From contig JAGIAR010000005.1 of the NCBI GenBank assembly GCA_017744735.1, positions 124,001 to 188,000 on the forward strand: DNA of 64,000 nucleotides, read 5' to 3'. This document shows, one piece after another, positions 20,399-30,779 of the stretch. How positions within the stretch are numbered: the first letter of the stretch is position 1; every line of letters starts with the position of its first letter. This stretch comes from Novosphingobium sp. GTDB taxonomy: Bacteria > Pseudomonadota > Alphaproteobacteria > Sphingomonadales > Sphingomonadaceae. The translations under genes and the position numbers were made by a program. The notes under the pieces are model-generated. The model worked only from the letters and a program-made list of their open reading frames with translations. It ran no database searches and was not told where the DNA came from.

Positions 20399-21131
20399 AC
20401 GCGACGGGCTGGCGGATGCGACAGCGCAATGGAACGAGCTTGAGCGCAAGGCCAGTCGCGAAACCGACGACGATGCGGAAGACGGCTTCAACATCGGCCG
20501 GCGGGATGGGTTCTCGGAGGCGGTGCAACTGATCGACACCCTGACCGGCGGCGACGGTGAATATCGCTTCTGCACCAACCACGATCCCAAGCGGCATTGT
20601 CCTGATCCTGTGACGATGATTGGCAACATCCTTGGTCGGATGTCCCTCACCACCGCTGCGGTGCCTGCCGAGCCGAGCGAGCGCACGGGACGCGGCGAGG
20701 CTTCCGGTGCGTGGTGGGTTTCCAGCGAAGGTGTCACGGTTAGCGAACACATGCTGGCCCGGATGATCGAGAGCGCTGAACGTGTCGTTGAGATGCGATT
20801 GACGCGAACGGAATCTGGCGACCCTTGGGAGGATGACTACACGATTGAGATCACTGAACCGCGTAGCTTTGCGCAAAATGTGATCCCTATCCTTCGGGCC
20901 TTCGCCTCACTGCTGCCCCGCCTCGCCGCCACACCCTCCCAGCCTGCCGAGCCGAGCGAAGGGGTGGAGCGCGCGATCAGCGATATCGTTCGCGACGTTT
21001 GCGAACTGCCCGGCGATGACGATCCCGATGGCGACGACACGCTGATCCTGACGGTGGATGATCTTCGCCTGATCCTGGAACACCACCTGCTCCCCAACCA
21101 ACCCGCAGAAAGCGAGGATCGTCATGACTGA
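20382..21131 (+). CDS. Hypothetical phage protein (249 aa)
   Basis: Strongly acidic, with two proline-rich linkers containing PAEPSER and QPAEPSEG that divide it into three parts. The first has FCTNHDPKRHCPDP, a possible metal-binding patch. Similar mosaic proteins with PAEPS-type linkers are common in phage accessory regions. No known domain is recognised. It is coupled to both neighbours. Confidence 0.6.
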   Translation: MTKTNERDGLADATAQWNELERKASRETDDDAEDGFNIGRRDGFSEAVQLIDTLTGGDGEYRFCTNHDPKRHCPDPVTMIGNILGRMSLTTAAVPAEPSERTGRGEASGAWWVSSEGVTVSEHMLARMIESAERVVEMRLTRTESGDPWEDDYTIEITEPRSFAQNVIPILRAFASLLPRLAATPSQPAEPSEGVERAISDIVRDVCELPGDDDPDGDDTLILTVDDLRLILEHHLLPNQPAESEDRHD

Positions 21132-21921
21132 CCAATGGGGCAGGCCGTTGACCGGCCCGGAATGCAAGGCGCTGATGCTGCCGGACACGATGATGGTGGA
21201 CTTCTTGGGCGCCGACCCTGCGGGGACCTTCGATTTTGACATTTCCGGCCCAGTCTATTGCCTGCCAGCAGACAGCGCCGCCTACATCGTGGCCGACTGG
21301 AACGCTGCGAATCCGGATCAGCCGCCTTTCCGGTATTGGGCAGGTGGCGAGGAAGCGCCGGGGGATTGGGATGGTGGCGAGGTTCTTTGCCGCGATGGAG
21401 ATACCGAGATATTCGGCGGTTACGATTGGTCGCATAAGGCTGAATACGACGACATAATCGGCTTTCGCACCCGCATCCCCGCAGAAAGCGCAAATTGCCC
21501 TGGGGTGGGAGAGCGCGATTGGAGCCTCAACATGGCTCGTCTCGAAAAGGACTACGAGATTGGCGCTGGGATGCCAGATCATCCTTTGCGCACGATCCCC
21601 GAGGGTTCGGACGTTGCGGGGCGTGAGATTGTTCGCCTCGGTCGGGAAGATGCCGACGGGCTGGAAAAGCTCGCAGATGAGGCCGACGAGAATGCCTGGC
21701 TCGACTGGGCTGCAATGATGCGGCAGGGAGCGCAACGCCTTCGCGAAGCCGCCTCACTGATCGAGCGCATGGAGGGGGACGCAATCGAAGCCATCGGCGC
21801 GCGATACTGGACCGGCGTTCGCAACGAGAATGCACGCCTTCGCCAGTGGATCGCTGACAACTGCGAAATCTCGCTCGACGAGATCGACAAGCTCCAGACG
21901 CGCGGAGGATCGGATGCCTAA
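21124..21921 (+). CDS. Hypothetical phage protein (265 aa)
   Basis: The N-terminal half (DQWGRPLTGPECKALMLPDT, VYCLPADSAAYIVADWNAAN) is acidic and aromatic-rich. The C-terminal half is helical (EKLADEADENAWLDWAAMMR, QGAQRLREAASLIERMEGDA). It may be a fusion of two small early-region modules. No family is recognised. The 8-bp overlaps with neighbours support the given start. Confidence 0.6.
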   Translation: MTDQWGRPLTGPECKALMLPDTMMVDFLGADPAGTFDFDISGPVYCLPADSAAYIVADWNAANPDQPPFRYWAGGEEAPGDWDGGEVLCRDGDTEIFGGYDWSHKAEYDDIIGFRTRIPAESANCPGVGERDWSLNMARLEKDYEIGAGMPDHPLRTIPEGSDVAGREIVRLGREDADGLEKLADEADENAWLDWAAMMRQGAQRLREAASLIERMEGDAIEAIGARYWTGVRNENARLRQWIADNCEISLDEIDKLQTRGGSDA

Positions 21922-22228
21922 GCGCGTTCAGCTTTCCCGCCGCAAAGGCTGGCGGATGCCGGAGAACACCGTGAAGGTGGATCGCTCGACCAAGTGGGGC
22001 AATCCATTCGTCATTGGCGCTGGACCGATGGGACGCCACGCTCTCGACCATGAGGGCGCCGTGGGTTTCTTCCGCGCTATGTTGGCAGACCCGGAGCTTA
22101 GGCAGGCCGCAGGCTATCCCGAAGACCTTTCGCCACTGGCGGGGAAGAACCTCGCTTGCTGGTGCGCGGGGAAGTTCTGTCACGCCGATGTTCTGCTGGA
22201 ACTCGCTAACAAGGAGCCCTCCGCATGA
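21914..22228 (+). CDS. DUF4326-family protein
   Basis: A 104-residue protein from ATG 21914 (the track start is upstream in another frame context). It reads MPENTVKVDRSTKWGNPFVI and ends with GKNLACWCAGKFCHADVLLE, the recognisable DUF4326 pattern (VxRxSxxGNPF...LxCwCxPxxCHgDvL). The Cys/His group suggests metal binding. The family is widespread in phages, but its biochemical role is not established to my knowledge. Confidence 0.88.
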   Translation: MPKRVQLSRRKGWRMPENTVKVDRSTKWGNPFVIGAGPMGRHALDHEGAVGFFRAMLADPELRQAAGYPEDLSPLAGKNLACWCAGKFCHADVLLELANKEPSA

Positions 22229-22482
22229 CCGCCCCGACCGACCCCCAAATCGCCGCCGTGGTGGAGGGGCTAAGCGAGGCGCAGAGGCGGTATTTGCTCG
22301 AAGCAAGGCCTATTTTCCCAATAGGGGCAGCCCCCGACGAAGCCGAACTATGGGCCACCTTCCCGCCCTCGAACACCTGCAAGGTTCTACACTGGCTTGG
22401 ACTTTGGCAATGGGATGGCTGCCTTCTTCCCCTCGGCCTCGCCGTCCGCGCACACCTCGAAAGGCAAGACGATGAACGCTGA
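22225..22482 (+). CDS. Hypothetical phage protein (85 aa)
   Basis: ATG 22225 overlaps the DUF4326 stop. DPQIAAVVEGLSEAQRRYLL followed by a Trp-rich part (CKVLHWLGLWQWDGCLLPLG). Helical and probably globular. Similar LSEAQRxxL proteins occur in phage early regions. Function unknown. Confidence 0.58.
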   Translation: MTAPTDPQIAAVVEGLSEAQRRYLLEARPIFPIGAAPDEAELWATFPPSNTCKVLHWLGLWQWDGCLLPLGLAVRAHLERQDDER

Positions 22483-22891
22483 AACGCTGATGGAGCTGGC
22501 TGGGCGTGTGGAAGCCGCGATTGGGCCGGATCGGGAATTGGATGCGGAGATTGCGCTGGCGGTCGGCATCGTCACCGAGCGGGAAGGAGATCTGTTCTTC
22601 GGCCACCGTGATTATTCAGTGATGGTGCTTGAGCGCGGCTACTACGACATCGAGGGTAGCGCGCCGGAGTTGCCGCATCTGACCGCCTCGATCGACGCGG
22701 CGCTTATGCTTCGTCCGCAGGGTTGGTCTTATGCGGAAGGATCTGGCGGTCTGACTAAGACATTCGGTGCTTGGGGACGCGTCTGGAAGCCGAGCAATCG
22801 GCAATACAGGCCGTTTGAGGCAACGGCAGCCACCCCCGCGCTCGCTCTCACCGCAGCCGCCCTCAAGGCCCGCGCTCAGGAGGGGAAGTGA
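22472..22891 (+). CDS. Hypothetical phage protein, early-region accessory family
   Basis: A 139-residue protein from ATG 22472. The segment LPHLTASIDAALMLRPQGWS and the end (ATPALALTAAALKARAQ) are typical of a frequent phage protein family of unknown function (YTxSxDAALxLVPxGW...ATPALALxAAALRAR). It begins with a helix MNAETLMELAGRVEAAIGPD. The 11-bp overlap with the previous gene supports this start. Confidence 0.72.
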   Translation: MNAETLMELAGRVEAAIGPDRELDAEIALAVGIVTEREGDLFFGHRDYSVMVLERGYYDIEGSAPELPHLTASIDAALMLRPQGWSYAEGSGGLTKTFGAWGRVWKPSNRQYRPFEATAATPALALTAAALKARAQEGK

Positions 22892-23082
22892 TGGCACACG
22901 CACTCGTTCGCACGAATCCGAAGGGACAACCGTTCATCGGCAAATGCGCCAAGTGCGGCGCGGAAGGTCTGACACTGAAACAGGCAAACGAGGAATGCGT
23001 GAACCCCGCTGGCCTCGATTGGCAGGAGAGTTTCGAACTCACCATGCGTGTTCTGGATCACAGAGATCGCCATGATGCCTGA
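22891..23082 (+). CDS. Small zinc-finger-like phage protein (63 aa)
   Basis: ATG 22891 after AGGGG. It contains CAKCGAEGLTLKQANEEC, a C-x2-C plus C/H arrangement that could hold zinc. Common in phage early cassettes; role unknown. Confidence 0.6.
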   Translation: MAHALVRTNPKGQPFIGKCAKCGAEGLTLKQANEECVNPAGLDWQESFELTMRVLDHRDRHDA

Positions 23083-23212
23083 CCGCAAACCCGCGACCCT
23101 CGCCGACCGCATCCGCAAGCGCGCGCAGAAAGCCCAGCGCGATGGCAACGCTGGCGCCGCGGTGAAGCTGCATATCCTCGCCAGCGAGGCCAAGACGGTG
23201 AGGGAAAGGTGA
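23072..23212 (+). CDS. Small basic helical protein (46 aa)
   Basis: Too short for the track. ATGATG at 23072 lies inside the previous gene's end; TGA 23212 overlaps the next GTG. The sequence is basic and helical (ATLADRIRKRAQKAQRDGNA, then KLHILASEAKTVRER). No family is recognised. Confidence 0.5.
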   Translation: MMPDRKPATLADRIRKRAQKAQRDGNAGAAVKLHILASEAKTVRER

Positions 23213-23376
23213 GCGCCCCCGCCCGCTTCCGTAAGGCCGATATCAAGCGTGCCCTCAGCGCCGCTCGCGAGAGTGGATATGAGGATGCGCGGGTTCGTAT
23301 CGGCGTGGACGGCGGGATCGAAATCATCGTAGGCAAGGCGGCGAACGATTCCCCCGAGCCTGTGGAGCTGAAGTGA
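23209..23376 (+). CDS. Small protein directly upstream of integrase (55 aa)
   Basis: Too short for the track. GTG 23209 overlaps the previous stop and TGA 23376 overlaps the integrase ATG. It reads RFRKADIKRALSAARESGYE and RIGVDGGIEIIVGKA. Small proteins with this RFxxADxxRAxxAAxxxG...I...G.I.I layout commonly precede phage integrases in alphaproteobacteria. An accessory or excision role is possible but not shown by any motif. Confidence 0.65.
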   Translation: MSAPARFRKADIKRALSAARESGYEDARVRIGVDGGIEIIVGKAANDSPEPVELK

Positions 23377-24401
23377 TGGTGCGACGCTGGTTGCCGGAAA
23401 ACGTCACCGCCTATCGGGATCGTCACGGCAAGCAGCGCTACCGGTTCCGCAAGAAGGGCGCGCCGACGCACCACTTCCAGGCCGAGCCGGGAACGCCGGA
23501 ATTTCTGGCCGAGCTCACCGAGGCGCGCGCCGCCAAGCTTTCCGATGAACCGCGCTCTGCCCCCTTCACCTATGATGCGCTGATCGCGAGCTTCTACCGC
23601 ACGCCGAAATGGCTTGCGATGAAGCCGAGCAGCCAACGCACCTATCGCTCCATCATCGAGCGGTTTCGGGCGGGCAACGGGCATGTCGATGTGCGCCGCG
23701 TAGATACCGCGGCGATCGACAAGAAGCTCAGCGCGATGAGCGCGACGCCGGCTGCGGCGAACAATCTGCGCAAGGCGCTCGGAAGGCTGCACCGGCATGC
23801 GATCAAGCTGAGCTGGCGGGCGGACAATCCCGTCACGGCGACCGACCCCTATCCCGAGGGCAAGGGCTGGCATTGCTGGACCGAGGATGAGATCGCGCAA
23901 TACGAAGCGCGCTGGCCACTCGGCACGAGGGAGAGGCTTGCCATGGCCCTGCTGCTCCATACCGCGCTCAGGCGCAGCGATATGGTCACCATCGGGCGCC
24001 AGCATCGCAAGGACGGAGAATTGCACCTTCGCCACGGGAAGAACAGCAGCGACACGATCATTCCCATCGCGCCGGATCTGGCGGCCGCGCTGGACGCCAT
24101 GGACGATACGCACATGACCTATCTGGTGACCGAGTTCGGCGCTCCGTTCACTGGCAACGGATTCGGCAACTGGTTCCGCGACCGGTGCGACAAGGCCGGC
24201 CTGCCGCAATGCTCGGCGCACGGGCTGCGCAAAGCGATGAGCCGCCGCCTGGCCGAATCCGGAGCGACCATGCTGGAGGGGCGCTCCGTTACCGGCCACA
24301 AGACCGACCGGGAGTTCGCGCACTATGCCGAGCAGGCCAGCAAACGAACCCTGGCGAAGGCTGCAATCGGCAAGGTGGTGGCGAACCGTTCGCCGGAGTG
24401 A
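23376..24401 (+). CDS. int: Tyrosine-family site-specific integrase
   Basis: A 341-residue recombinase. The N-terminal arm-type and SAM-like domains (TYDALIASFYRTPKWLAMKP, SSQRTYRSIIERFRAGNGHV) precede a catalytic domain. Its conserved residues are visible: Arg in LLLHTALRRSDMVTI, the strand Lys near RHGKNSSDTIIP, His-Leu-Arg in AHGLRKAMSRRLAE, and GHKTDREFAHYAEQ with the final His and Tyr nucleophile. It would integrate and excise the prophage at the adjacent tRNA-Tyr gene. It overlaps the preceding small gene by 1 bp (TGATG); GTG 23373 is an alternative start. Confidence 0.95.
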   Translation: MVRRWLPENVTAYRDRHGKQRYRFRKKGAPTHHFQAEPGTPEFLAELTEARAAKLSDEPRSAPFTYDALIASFYRTPKWLAMKPSSQRTYRSIIERFRAGNGHVDVRRVDTAAIDKKLSAMSATPAAANNLRKALGRLHRHAIKLSWRADNPVTATDPYPEGKGWHCWTEDEIAQYEARWPLGTRERLAMALLLHTALRRSDMVTIGRQHRKDGELHLRHGKNSSDTIIPIAPDLAAALDAMDDTHMTYLVTEFGAPFTGNGFGNWFRDRCDKAGLPQCSAHGLRKAMSRRLAESGATMLEGRSVTGHKTDREFAHYAEQASKRTLAKAAIGKVVANRSPE

Positions 24402-24451
24402 TTGGCGAACCTTCCCAAAAGTGGCGGTTTTCTGCGGTTTACAAAGGCGGG

Positions 24452-24490
24452 TGGTGGACAGGGCTGGATTCGAACCAGCGTACGCTCTCG
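24452..24490. other. Probable prophage attachment site (attR-type) in tRNA-Tyr 3' end
   Basis: The integrase stop is 50 bp from the CCA end of tRNA-Tyr, and the tRNA 3' half is the expected core of recombination because its sequence is restored after integration. The exact core cannot be defined without the other prophage end, which is outside the window. Confidence 0.5.
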
Positions 24491-24537
24491 CGGGCAGATT
24501 TACAGTCTGCTGCCATTAACCACTCGGCCACCTGTCC
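24452..24537 (-). tRNA. tRNA-Tyr (anticodon GTA)
   Basis: The minus strand gives an 86-base class II tRNA with encoded CCA. Acceptor GGACAGG pairs with CCTGTCC, the anticodon arm is GCAGA-CTGTAAA-TCTGC (anticodon GTA), there is a long variable arm, and the T arm is CTGG-TTCGAAT-CCAG. It is transcribed leftward, towards the prophage. The prophage probably uses its 3' end as integration site, leaving the gene intact. Confidence 0.97.
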
Positions 24538-24624
24538 ACACCATTGCCGTACATGTCAGCGGTGCCGGGTCGCCCCGGAAAAGCTGGCCCTTTTGAAGGG
24601 GCCGTCCGGCCGAGAGGCGCCCCA

Positions 24625-25500
24625 ATGGCGAAGCGGCGCTTGCCTGTCAATGGGGCGGCTGGCAGGAGCGGCGAGATAGCGGCCATTCCGGCCGGCAAAG
24701 GAACGACGGTGGCCAAAGGCGGCAAAAAGGGAGCATTGCGCGGGCGCGCCGGGCGGATGCAGGGCGGACGCGGCAGCGGGCGGGCAAGCACCGGCCAGAT
24801 CCGTCTGTGGGGCCGCCACGCGGTCGAGGCCGCGCTCAAGAACCCGAGCCGGGTGCACCGCAAGCTGTGGGCCACGCGCGAGGGCGTTGCGTCGCTCGAC
24901 GGCGAGTTGCCGGCCGACTTCCCGCTCGAATATGCGGACGTCTCCGACCTCGCCCGGCTGGTCGCCCGCGACGCGCCGCACCAGGGGCTGGTGCTCGAAT
25001 GCGCGCCGCTGGAGGACATCTTCCTCGACGAAGTGCTCGAAGGCGATCCGGCGCGCCCGCTGGTGGTGCTGGACCAGGTCACCGATCCCCACAATCTCGG
25101 CGCTATCCTGCGTTCGGCCGCGGCGTTCGACGCCTGCGCGGTAGTGACGCAGGATCGCCACGCACCGCCTGAATCCGGGGTGGTTGCCAAATCCGCCTCG
25201 GGGGCGCTCGAGGTCGTGCCCTGGGTGCGCGTGGTCAATTTGTCGCGCGCGCTCGAGGAGGCGGCGGAAGCCGGCTACTGGCGCATCGGTCTCGCCGGCG
25301 AGGCCCAGGCCACGCTGGGTGAGGCGCTGCCTGCCGGGCCGATCGCGCTGGTGCTGGGCGCGGAAGGCGAAGGCCTGCGCGAAAACGTCGCAGCCCATTG
25401 CGACGCCCTCGCCCGACTGCCGATCAGCAGCCGGATGGAAAGCCTCAACGTGTCCAATGCCGCCGCAATCGCCTTGTATGCGGTAGCCTCGAGGAGCTGA
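24625..25500 (+). CDS. rlmB: 23S rRNA 2'-O-ribose methyltransferase, RlmB/TrmH (SpoU) family
   Basis: A 291-residue SPOUT enzyme. Motif 1 is DQVTDPHNLGAILRSAAAFD, motif 2 is LVLGAEGEGL, and motif 3 is LPISSRMESLNVSNAAAIAL. Before it lies an L30e-like substrate domain (IRLWGRHAVEAALKNPSRVH). The N-terminal 60 residues are basic and Gly/Arg-rich, as in many alphaproteobacterial members. ATG 24625 follows GAGAGG. E. coli RlmB methylates G2251 of 23S rRNA; assignment to rlmB rather than another TrmH-type member is by overall similarity. Its upstream region is shared with the divergent tRNA-Tyr promoter. Confidence 0.88.
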   Translation: MAKRRLPVNGAAGRSGEIAAIPAGKGTTVAKGGKKGALRGRAGRMQGGRGSGRASTGQIRLWGRHAVEAALKNPSRVHRKLWATREGVASLDGELPADFPLEYADVSDLARLVARDAPHQGLVLECAPLEDIFLDEVLEGDPARPLVVLDQVTDPHNLGAILRSAAAFDACAVVTQDRHAPPESGVVAKSASGALEVVPWVRVVNLSRALEEAAEAGYWRIGLAGEAQATLGEALPAGPIALVLGAEGEGLRENVAAHCDALARLPISSRMESLNVSNAAAIALYAVASRS

Positions 25501-25520
25501 CGCAACGAAAGGGGAGTTCG

Positions 25521-26390
25521 ATGACGCTGCATTCGATCCGCAAACTGGCAGGCGCGGGAGTGGCGGCGGGGCTGGCGCTGCTGCTGGCCGCCTGCATCCT
25601 TTCGCCCGGAACCTTCGCCTCGGCGCTCGACCTGCGCCGCAACGGCAGTTTCACCTTCACCTACAAGGGCGAGATCTACATCCTCGGACTGGGTGAACTC
25701 GCGAAGATGGGCAGCGCCCTCGATGCCGCCGGGTTTTCCCCTTCGACCTGCTACGAGGATGACGGGACGACCGAGCGCGATTGCACCGATGACGAGCTGA
25801 CGCAGCAGCGCGCCGAGTGGGACGAGCAGCAGAAGTCGAAGAAAGACGAGGACGAGCGCAACGCCAAGGCCTTCGGCACGCTGTTCGGCGGGATCGATCC
25901 GTCGGACCCGCAGGCGGCGGAGGAGATCGCCGCCAAGCTGCGGCGCCAGCACGGCTGGAACGCGGTCGCCTACAAGGGCAACGGCCTCTACGACGTCGAT
26001 TTCTCGGTCGCCGGCAAGCTCGACCACGATTTCACCTTCCCGGTGCTCGAAGGCTTCCCGATGGCGAATTTCTTCGTCGTCGCGAATTTGCGCAACGGCA
26101 ATGTCGCCCGGATCGAGGCGCCCGGCTTCGCGGTCCAGTCGAGCAGCCCGAGCAGCGGCAACGGCCTGCTCGGCATGGCCTCGATGTTCGGCACCGCCGA
26201 CGGCGCGAGCGACGAGGCCAAGAACCTGCCCAAGCTGGACGGCAGCTTCACCGTCACCACCGACGGCGAGATACTGGCCAACAACACCGACGAAGGCCCG
26301 ACGGCAGTGGCCGGCGGCAAGCAGCTGAGCTGGAAGATCAGCCCGCGCAGCGCGACGCCGCCGATGGCGCTGATCCAGCTCGCCAAGTAG
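25521..26390 (+). CDS. Predicted lipoprotein, hypothetical
   Basis: A 289-residue protein from ATG 25521, after AAAGGGGAG. The N-terminus GVAAGLALLLAAC is a signal with lipobox LAAC. The mature part starts CILSPGTFASALDLRRNGSF and includes a charged linker (WDEQQKSKKDEDERNAKAFG) and beta-rich C-terminal sequence. I do not recognise a named family. It lies 20 bp after the methylase gene and ends at a terminator facing HU. Confidence 0.78.
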   Translation: MTLHSIRKLAGAGVAAGLALLLAACILSPGTFASALDLRRNGSFTFTYKGEIYILGLGELAKMGSALDAAGFSPSTCYEDDGTTERDCTDDELTQQRAEWDEQQKSKKDEDERNAKAFGTLFGGIDPSDPQAAEEIAAKLRRQHGWNAVAYKGNGLYDVDFSVAGKLDHDFTFPVLEGFPMANFFVVANLRNGNVARIEAPGFAVQSSSPSSGNGLLGMASMFGTADGASDEAKNLPKLDGSFTVTTDGEILANNTDEGPTAVAGGKQLSWKISPRSATPPMALIQLAK

Positions 26391-26413
26391 CGCGCGCCAA
26401 CTGCCCAAGAAAA

Positions 26414-26445
26414 AAGCCGCACCTGCATTCAAGCAGGTGCGGCTT
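26414..26445. terminator. Bidirectional rho-independent terminator
   Basis: A perfect 13-bp stem, AAGCCGCACCTGC / GCAGGTGCGGCTT, with a 6-base loop lies between the convergent lipoprotein and HU genes. A run of A precedes it and TTGTTCTT follows, so it can work in both directions. Confidence 0.92.
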
Positions 26446-26492
26446 GTTCTTAATCGGGCCGCGAGGCGGTGCGGCCCGCCAACCAAGAAATC

Positions 26493-26765
26493 TTAGTTGA
26501 CCGAGTCCTTGAGGCCCTTGCCGGCCTTGAACTTCGGCTGCGACGACGCCTTGATCGTCATCGGCTCGCCGGTACGCGGGTTGCGACCGGTGGAAGCCTT
26601 GCGCTTCGCCACCGAGAAGGTGCCGAAGCCCACAAGGCGCACTTCGTCGCCCTTTGCGAGCGCCGCAGTGATGGTGTCGAACACACCTTCGACAGCCTTG
26701 GTGGCATCGCCACGGGTAAGGCCGCTCGCATCGGCAACGGCGCCGATCAGTTCGTTCTTGTTCAT
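26493..26765 (-). CDS. hupB: DNA-binding protein HU
   Basis: A 90-residue histone-like protein. MNKNELIGAVADASGLTRGD and VRLVGFGTFSVAKRKASTGR followed by NPRTGEPMTI match HU exactly in layout, with the beta-arm Pro in RNPRTGE. It is a homodimeric nucleoid protein that bends DNA non-specifically. It lies downstream of lon, as in many proteobacteria. AGAGGGGG precedes the ATG. The 250-bp upstream region (26766-27015) contains only regulatory DNA, including an inverted repeat TTTGAC/GTCAAA at about 26848-26865. Confidence 0.97.
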   Translation of the reverse strand: MNKNELIGAVADASGLTRGDATKAVEGVFDTITAALAKGDEVRLVGFGTFSVAKRKASTGRNPRTGEPMTIKASSQPKFKAGKGLKDSVN

Positions 26766-27015
26766 CTTGGAACCCCCTCTGAGTAAATTGCCGGATTTGA
26801 TCTTTGTTTATTGCATCGCCTCTCGGGTGGCGCAGGTTTGAGCGACTTTTGACGGCGCTGTCAAAGGCAAAACTCGCCGGAAAGCGCGGTTTCAGGGGAT
26901 TTCCGGCGGGATTTCGATGAACCGTGAGGTTTATACCGCCACCCGCCGGGGCCTGAAGGTCGCATCGCGGTCAGAATCGCGCAAATCCGCCCCGATTCGC
27001 TGCATTGCAGCGAAT

Positions 27016-29409
<2,394 letters not shown>

Positions 29410-29803
29410 TGCGTGTATCAATCCATGCATCCGGCGCGGGGGGAGCGCCGGGCGGGCGTCATGCCCGAGCTTGCCGCCAATATGGGGATGTAGGCCAGCG
29501 CCTGCAATGGCGGGTTTGCGCGGGGCTGTGGATGGGGTTCGACACAAGGCGACACCGGGGGTGTGACGCATGTGACAGGGTTATAAGGGAGAAAAACGAG
29601 CCTCGCCGGTCGCGCAGAGGCTTGCAGGGGAAAACGGCGGAAAACGGCCATTGGGCGACCGTGGCACAATCGGGAGGCGTAGGAAAACGATTTGTCCTTG
29701 GTTCACGCGTTCCGCGGCGCGCGAAATTCTACGAATGTAGAGAAAACTTGCCGGGCGTCCCCGATGCGTTATCCAGGGCCGAAAAACCGGAGAGTGAGAC
29801 GCC
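29410..29803. other. Non-coding gap between lon and NmrA-type gene
   Basis: This 394-bp divergent intergenic region holds no convincing ORF; the 153-residue ORF across it has unnatural composition. It contains the candidate lon heat-shock promoter (29480-29508) and, close to the rightward gene, the inverted repeat TCTAC-GAAT-GTAGA (29728-29741), a possible operator. A GGAG ribosome site precedes GTG 29804. Confidence 0.6.
29480..29508 (-). promoter_or_regulatory. Candidate sigma-32 (heat-shock) promoter of lon
   Basis: On the lon strand the sequence ATTGCA is followed after 15 bases by CCCCATAT, a full match to the sigma-32 -10 element CCCCATNT and a 4/6 match to the -35 CTTGAA. It lies about 70 bp upstream of the lon ATG. 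lon is a heat-shock gene in many proteobacteria. Confidence 0.45.
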
Positions 29804-30736
29804 GTGGCCATCGACCCTGCAATCCTGCCCATCCTCGTCACCGGCGGCTCGGGCAAGCTGGCCCGTCTGATCGTGCGCGAATTGCTCGTGCGCGGCGTCC
29901 CGCCCGCGGGGCTGATCGTCACCACCCGGACGCCGAAGCGGCTGGGGGAATTCGCCGCGCTCGGGGTCGAAATCCGCGACGCCGACAACGATCGGCCGGA
30001 GACCCTGGTCGAGGCCTTCCGAGGAGCGAAGCGGCTGCTGCTGGTGAGCGGCACGCCAGAGGCCTTCCTTGCCGGGGTGCGCGTGCAGCAGCACCGCAAC
30101 GCGGTCGATGCGGCGATCGCGGCCGGGGTGCCGCATCTGTTCTACACCTCGGCTCCCAATGCCGATCCGAATACCGCCGCCGATGCGCATGTCGACCACT
30201 GGAAGACCGAGCAGATGCTGAAGGAGAGCGGCGCGGACTGGACGATCATGCGCCATTGGGAATGGCCCGACTGGCACCTCGAGCATCACTGGCGCCATGC
30301 GGTCGATCGCGGGGTCTACTACGCGGCAAGCGGCGACGGCTGCATCGCCCACGTCACCCGGCCCGACACGGCGGCGGCCGACGCCGGCGCGCTGCTGGGC
30401 ACCGACGTCGCGGGCAAAACCTTCGACATCACCGGGCCCGAGCGCCTGACCGCGCGGACGATCCACGCGGCGCTCTGCCGGGCCTCGGGCAGGAAGATCG
30501 AACTGGTCGAGCTGGAGCCGGACGAGCTGGCCGCGAAGCTGCTCGAAACCGGCACCCATCCCGACACAGCCCCGGTCTTCGCGATGATGGCCACCGCAAT
30601 CCGCGAGGGGTGGTACGACGGGTTCAGCGAGGATCCCGAAGTGCTGGCCGGAAGGACGCGGGAAACGGTGGGCGAGTGGCTGGCGTCCGAATTGCCGATG
30701 GTGCTGGCTCGGCCGCCGCTTGGACCGTGGGATTGA
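29804..30736 (+). CDS. NmrA/QorB-like NAD(P)-binding oxidoreductase
   Basis: A 310-residue Rossmann protein. The nucleotide-binding motif is ILVTGGSGKLARLIVREL, followed by HLFYTSAPNADPNTAADAHV and WTIMRHWEWPDW, the pattern of atypical short-chain reductases (NmrA, QorB). No YxxxK pair is evident, consistent with NmrA-like members that either sense NADP or reduce quinones. Start GTG 29804 has GGAG upstream. Alone between lon and a transporter gene. Substrate unknown. Confidence 0.85.
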   Translation: MAIDPAILPILVTGGSGKLARLIVRELLVRGVPPAGLIVTTRTPKRLGEFAALGVEIRDADNDRPETLVEAFRGAKRLLLVSGTPEAFLAGVRVQQHRNAVDAAIAAGVPHLFYTSAPNADPNTAADAHVDHWKTEQMLKESGADWTIMRHWEWPDWHLEHHWRHAVDRGVYYAASGDGCIAHVTRPDTAAADAGALLGTDVAGKTFDITGPERLTARTIHAALCRASGRKIELVELEPDELAAKLLETGTHPDTAPVFAMMATAIREGWYDGFSEDPEVLAGRTRETVGEWLASELPMVLARPPLGPWD

Positions 30737-30779
30737 CGTCCGGCGGCGACGGCCGAAGCCGGGCCGGGTGTCGCCCGAG

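Larger units (their letters stand above)
1..24480. mobile_element. Temperate prophage, right-hand part (left end outside window)
   Basis: A contiguous block of phage functions fills the first 24.4 kb: P22-like coat, scaffold, MuF, portal, terminase, replication ATPase, CI/Cro-type regulators, YqaJ/RecT recombination genes and a tyrosine integrase. The integrase lies directly beside the 3' end of a tRNA-Tyr gene, the classic site-specific integration arrangement, and all genes beyond the tRNA are ordinary housekeeping genes. Portal, terminase and coat types suggest a tailed phage with a P22/HK97-fold capsid. Tail and lysis genes are not present here and would lie to the left of position 1. The exact right boundary is not resolved; it should fall within the 3' part of the tRNA gene. 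The regulators and integrase are intact, but one small gene carries a frameshift. Confidence 0.93.

Noticed and set aside
29680-29700. GTAGGAAAACGATTTG as a third copy of the GTA-type motif
   Set aside because: It shares only the GTAGGAAA core and lacks both the GGTTATT part and the AACC-N5-GGTT repeat at the right spacing.
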